Of a stretch of 64,000 bases of DNA, positions 63,001 through 64,000 are shown piece by piece; within the stretch, counting starts at the first letter, position 1; each line of letters opens with the position of its first letter. The notes beneath the pieces were generated by a model. The model did not search any database. It saw nothing but the letters and a program-made list of their open reading frames with translations, and was not told the DNA's origin. Origin of the DNA: Beroe ovata. Taxonomy: Eukaryota > Ctenophora > Nuda > Beroida > Beroidae. The stretch is from positions 28,753-92,752 of the forward strand of contig CAMPET010000118.1 of the NCBI GenBank assembly GCA_946803715.1. The letters run 5' to 3'. The translations under genes and the position numbers were made by a program.

Positions 63001-63960
63001 ACAGTGTATGACGTAATTGAGAATCTATTGCACAGAATTTATGCATGATGTATAATATGTACATTGTACAATGTATAATGTACAATGTGTAATGTACAAT
63101 GTACTGTGTATTTTTACTAATGACTTCAGACTTGCAGGTCATAGGTACCTACTACCTACTATTGTATAATGTTTATCAGAATGTACTTCAGGTGTGTAGT
63201 ATGTATTTCCGAAAATAGGATGTTTGGTGTGTGTATAGTGTGTACTGTATAGGTTCAGGTATTGTTTAGGGTACTGACATGAACTTGTAGTTTCATAAAC
63301 GAACTCATGACTCAATAACTCATAACTCAATAGTGTAGGCACTACCGGCAAGTGTAGACAATTTCAAGAAACAAAGAAGAATAGGAGAATGTGACCGATC
63401 TCCACCAAATCCTTATGAATTACGGAAGGAATAATGGATCAAATTACATCACATGGATGGAACAGTGGAACACTACACCTCAGTTCAATGTATTTTGCTT
63501 TTGTATAGAAAAACGTCGTGAAATGTAGGAAGAAGATAACGTATCGGAAATCAAAATTAAACAAGATATTGTAGTACAATTTACAAATACTAAGGTGTTG
63601 ACAAGTCTTGTTCGGCTCTATGCAGATGTACTTATACTGCGTACACCCCCCTCAATTATCCCATATGGGGAATAAGGATTGTACCTTGATAATATACGTA
63701 GATCACCGAGTGTTTAATCAGGATTAGTAGACTATGCCTGTCTATTATGTGTGTACTGTATCGCATGCAGTTGCACAAGTTTCCACAGATGAACCGAGTA
63801 CTGTATTTTCAGCCGTATCCCCACAACATTCCCTGAAATTGACTCCAAAGTCAAGATGGTCAAGTTTATCTGGAAGAGTCCAAACAAACCGAAACTCATT
63901 CTGGGCGTCATAGCGCAGATTGTAGGCGGGCTCTTGGTCGGTTTCATGTTAAACGCCTCG
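45042..63960 (+). CDS. Dysferlin-type ferlin (3' end outside window)
   Basis: Ferlins are tail-anchored multi-C2 proteins in membrane fusion and repair. 25 exons join in phase for 2019 residues: 45042-45054, 45210-47644, 47721-47801, 48035-48220, 48391-48493, 48686-48816, 49052-49181, 49278-49352, 49506-49583, 49879-50060, 50187-50318, 50448-50561, 50649-50923, 51072-51373, 51574-51768, 52014-52161, 52274-52546, 52673-52791, 52994-53161, 53373-53506, 59888-60017, 60276-60434, 60577-60765, 61029-61185, 63813-63960. C2A, C2B, C2C, FerI (GYRGRLLFEVFTKP), FerA and FerB lie in exon 2. Nested DysF repeats (GWCWEQDW, GWSWTSEWD, GWEYAQTF, RRRRWVRQM) occupy exons 3-7; then come C2D, C2E (ILSWGLRKLKFWNA), C2F, C2G and a hydrophobic anchor (LILGVIAQIVGGLLVGFML). 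DysF places it with dysferlin/myoferlin. Most C2 loops lack the paired calcium-binding Asp; C2F keeps several (KDRYCDAY, YDQEATEEKMD). A GTAAGT donor at 63961 shows the gene continues. Confidence 0.93.
51384..51492. repeat. 12-bp tandem repeat in ferlin intron 14
   Basis: About eight units of the type CGTGACACATAT, decaying to TTGTTGCACATTG, directly after the exon ending at 51373. Confidence 0.8.
54556..54695. repeat. 35-bp tandem repeat, four copies
   Basis: Four head-to-tail units beginning TCACTCCCAAYATGACTGYG, near-identical, in the 6.4-kb ferlin intron 20. There are no spacers, so this is a minisatellite and not a CRISPR array. Confidence 0.9.
57626..57706. repeat. 24-bp tandem repeat upstream of the nested GPCR
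   Basis: About 3.4 identical units beginning CATGTCACATGAACTGTCAT, some 350 bp before the receptor start codon. The unit contains CATG and GTCACATG palindromic pieces, so a regulatory role is conceivable but unsupported. Confidence 0.85.
58062..59156 (+). CDS. Divergent seven-transmembrane receptor nested in a ferlin intron
   Basis: An intronless 364-codon gene, same strand as the ferlin, wholly inside its intron 20. Seven hydrophobic helices are visible. TM1 has ISTILNPLLFY, TM2 FKVIAVSDFLTN (the conserved Asp), TM3 has Cys (FFSCTFGC) and ends VTRMISVIRPF in place of DRY, TM6 is INIPY-like (IMNIPYVISVVTNI), and TM7 ends FNPCVIVIRTD in place of NPxxY. An extracellular loop is His-rich (RHDHNQHHHGNH), which could bind metal. 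The C-tail is acidic. These features place it with class A-like orphan receptors seen in early-branching animals; no ligand can be suggested. Its coding GC is higher than the surrounding intron. A long antisense ORF is a shadow of that composition. Confidence 0.85.
   Translation: MVFHFGGSPRLNSSLNYTFGCLMIVFFLISTILNPLLFYSYTKKHKTIQNFLFKVIAVSDFLTNVAPTIFMSYVFLSDVVFEHTLINQIPEFFSCTFGCISQVTTSIMAVTRMISVIRPFFRVKFRWVLAYLIFYAIYMCIGNGGSLVSLGIEERNERLGRHDHNQHHHGNHIDLSRATLETINKFVCFVMNVIHCILGILCSFITVMHLRFNTFRNAETDRKLKSCNTILIMNIPYVISVVTNILAYYDFLGVDFQIVNHYFIPILTSAFNPCVIVIRTDALKVALRASGMGRGYVGYSTTGGASMVNSRQNGDHNLKTPMVMFDNPSIVQEDEGEEGGEKVVVADGVELVGRADVSKQQGDT
59157..59753. other. Ferlin intron 20, right part
   Basis: About 600 bp between the nested receptor and the 12-bp repeat before exon 21. 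AT-rich, with short TGACCAGT repeats near 59375-59415. No gene seen. Confidence 0.4.
59754..59868. repeat. 12-bp tandem repeat in frame with the next ferlin exon
   Basis: About nine units of GAGKTCCATAAT end 19 bases before the acceptor at 59887. The repeat is stop-free and in frame with the downstream exon (VETIEEVPSK), so use of an upstream acceptor would add an S-I-M repeat to the protein. Confidence 0.85.
60208..60254. repeat. Perfect 47-bp palindrome before a ferlin 3' splice site
   Basis: ATTCTTCACTATTGGAGTCA plus ACA (60208-60230) is exactly complementary to 60232-60254 around a single central A. It ends 21 bases before the exon 22 acceptor (60275), so it covers the likely branch-point region of the intron. 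Confidence 0.92.
60835..60975. repeat. 19-bp tandem repeat in a ferlin intron
   Basis: Units of TTTGCTATACCCCTCGACA, three perfect and then decaying to TTTATTACCCCCAGACA, about 60 bases before the acceptor of the exon at 61029. It is pyrimidine-rich. Confidence 0.85.
61186..61597. other. Ferlin intron 24, left part
   Basis: About 400 bp between ferlin exon 24 and the stop codon of the antisense nested gene. It contains the direct repeat ACGCATCTGTAT (about 61508-61535). No gene seen. Confidence 0.4.
61598..62671 (-). CDS. Type I membrane protein with mucin-like polybasic ectodomain and PPxY tail, nested antisense in ferlin
   Basis: I recognise no family. From the first ATG at 62671 the intronless frame encodes 357 residues; it stays open upstream but without an ATG. 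It begins with a signal peptide/anchor (MYRWGAVTAMFATLLITLML). Four 7-residue repeats follow (LPNSSSL/LPNSSPL), each with an N-glycosylation sequon, then a Thr/Ser-rich stretch likely to be O-glycosylated, and a juxtamembrane block with repeated Arg clusters (WWSRRRSS, WSRRRRSSYVTD, SSRRRRSSYATD), which are furin-like. A transmembrane helix lies at about residues 228-250 (IAIAGVIGAALFVGCCVCV). The tail contains repeated GY-P motifs (AGYTPV, GGYIPV, AGYMETE), PPVYDV and a terminal PPPSYHDLF, which fit WW-domain ligands such as NEDD4-type ligases. Topology and partners are inferred from motifs. Confidence 0.7.
   Translation of the reverse strand: MYRWGAVTAMFATLLITLMLTPVSDKLTNSSSLPNSSSLPNSSPLPNSSPLVTESLPNVTEGAIIAPRDYTHMKPYMRDLIEKYNFSDYKKYLTLAPPSNRRRFVWTGSARKRARVQTPGRQTTNPLTTFTTSTSTTEPGITTRQTQDETKKPREQTTAIKTVTPKWWSRRRSSDRRRYETPASWSRRRRSSYVTDSWSSRRRRSSYATDYPYDSSNTPATTIAIAGVIGAALFVGCCVCVARQLQTSSVEAPVVIPPYNAGDAPGNNVVHSTPVAGYTPVHTSLDEPAPPTALGGYIPVSTDLETTHPSAPPEPAGYMETEFSGDQVAAGRNPPVYDVSNQEEPCAPPPSYHDLFK
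62489..62590. repeat. Coding tandem repeat in the nested antisense gene
   Basis: A 21-bp unit (GGGGAGGAGTTAGGGAGTGA on the plus strand) repeats about four times. It encodes the LPNSSSL/LPNSSPL glycosylation repeats of the 61598-62671 product. Copy number is likely to vary between individuals. Confidence 0.85.
62672..63812. other. Ferlin intron 24, right part
   Basis: Upstream region of the antisense gene, then AT-rich intron. It contains a cluster of GTACATTGTACAATGTA palindromic repeats (63055-63105), a motif also scattered in other introns. No other exon seen. Confidence 0.5.
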
Positions 63961-63967
63961 GTAAGTG

Positions 63968-63969
63968 GT

Positions 63970-64000
<31 letters not shown>
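63968..64000. repeat. (CA)n microsatellite at window edge
   Basis: The window ends inside a CA run that starts 7 bases after the donor of the ferlin transmembrane exon. Confidence 0.9.

Overview
This is animal (metazoan) nuclear DNA. Genes are spliced with GT-AG introns, several products match single-copy animal orthologues at full length, and intergenic DNA is rich in (TG)n/(CA)n microsatellites, minisatellites and short foldback elements. Intron sizes, genes nested inside introns and the divergent class A GPCRs suggest an early-branching marine invertebrate. A ctenophore is my best guess, at low confidence; nothing in the sequence fixes the phylum. The assembly has two long N runs (22745-23014, 36875-37042), both abutting CA/TG repeats, and six single Ns that look like contig joins.

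Layout. 128-2679 (+): 3' ten exons of COP9 signalosome subunit 1. 3627-7457 (-): an unrecognised ten-exon, Ser/Pro/charge-rich, probably nuclear protein of about 988 aa, convergent with CSN1. 7458-10277: non-coding, with a 0.4 kb near-duplication around a single N. 10278-10583 (-): a 101-aa, probably mitochondrial, single-pass membrane protein. 10584-14212: repeats, with a second near-duplication around a single N. 14213-19920 (+): three collinear, nearly intronless genes: a CDKL1/4-type kinase, an ethanolamine kinase and the replicative helicase subunit MCM7. 20827-25919 (+): nine exons of ARP1/centractin, the dynactin filament subunit. 27633-30686 (-): a UBE2D-type ubiquitin-conjugating enzyme with two complete, alternative 140-bp last exons. 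30687-35577: non-coding, with two MITE-like elements. 35578-40773 (+): an ankyrin-repeat protein similar to ANKRD53, with a Penelope-like GIY-YIG fragment in antisense in its first intron. 41140-43921 (-): an eight-exon class A GPCR whose 3' half appears twice, almost certainly because two haplotypes were joined end to end. 45042-63960 (+, runs off the right edge): a dysferlin-type ferlin of at least 2019 aa. Two intronless membrane-protein genes lie inside its introns: a seven-TM receptor (58062-59156, +) and a type I membrane protein with a mucin-like, polybasic ectodomain and PPxY tail motifs (61598-62671, -).

The genes do not form an obvious pathway. Most are housekeeping (protein degradation, DNA replication, phospholipid synthesis, dynein transport, membrane repair/fusion). 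The points most worth following up are the duplicated terminal exon of the E2 enzyme, the two membrane-protein genes nested in the ferlin, the perfect inverted repeats, and the evidence that three near-duplications at single Ns are assembly artefacts rather than biology.
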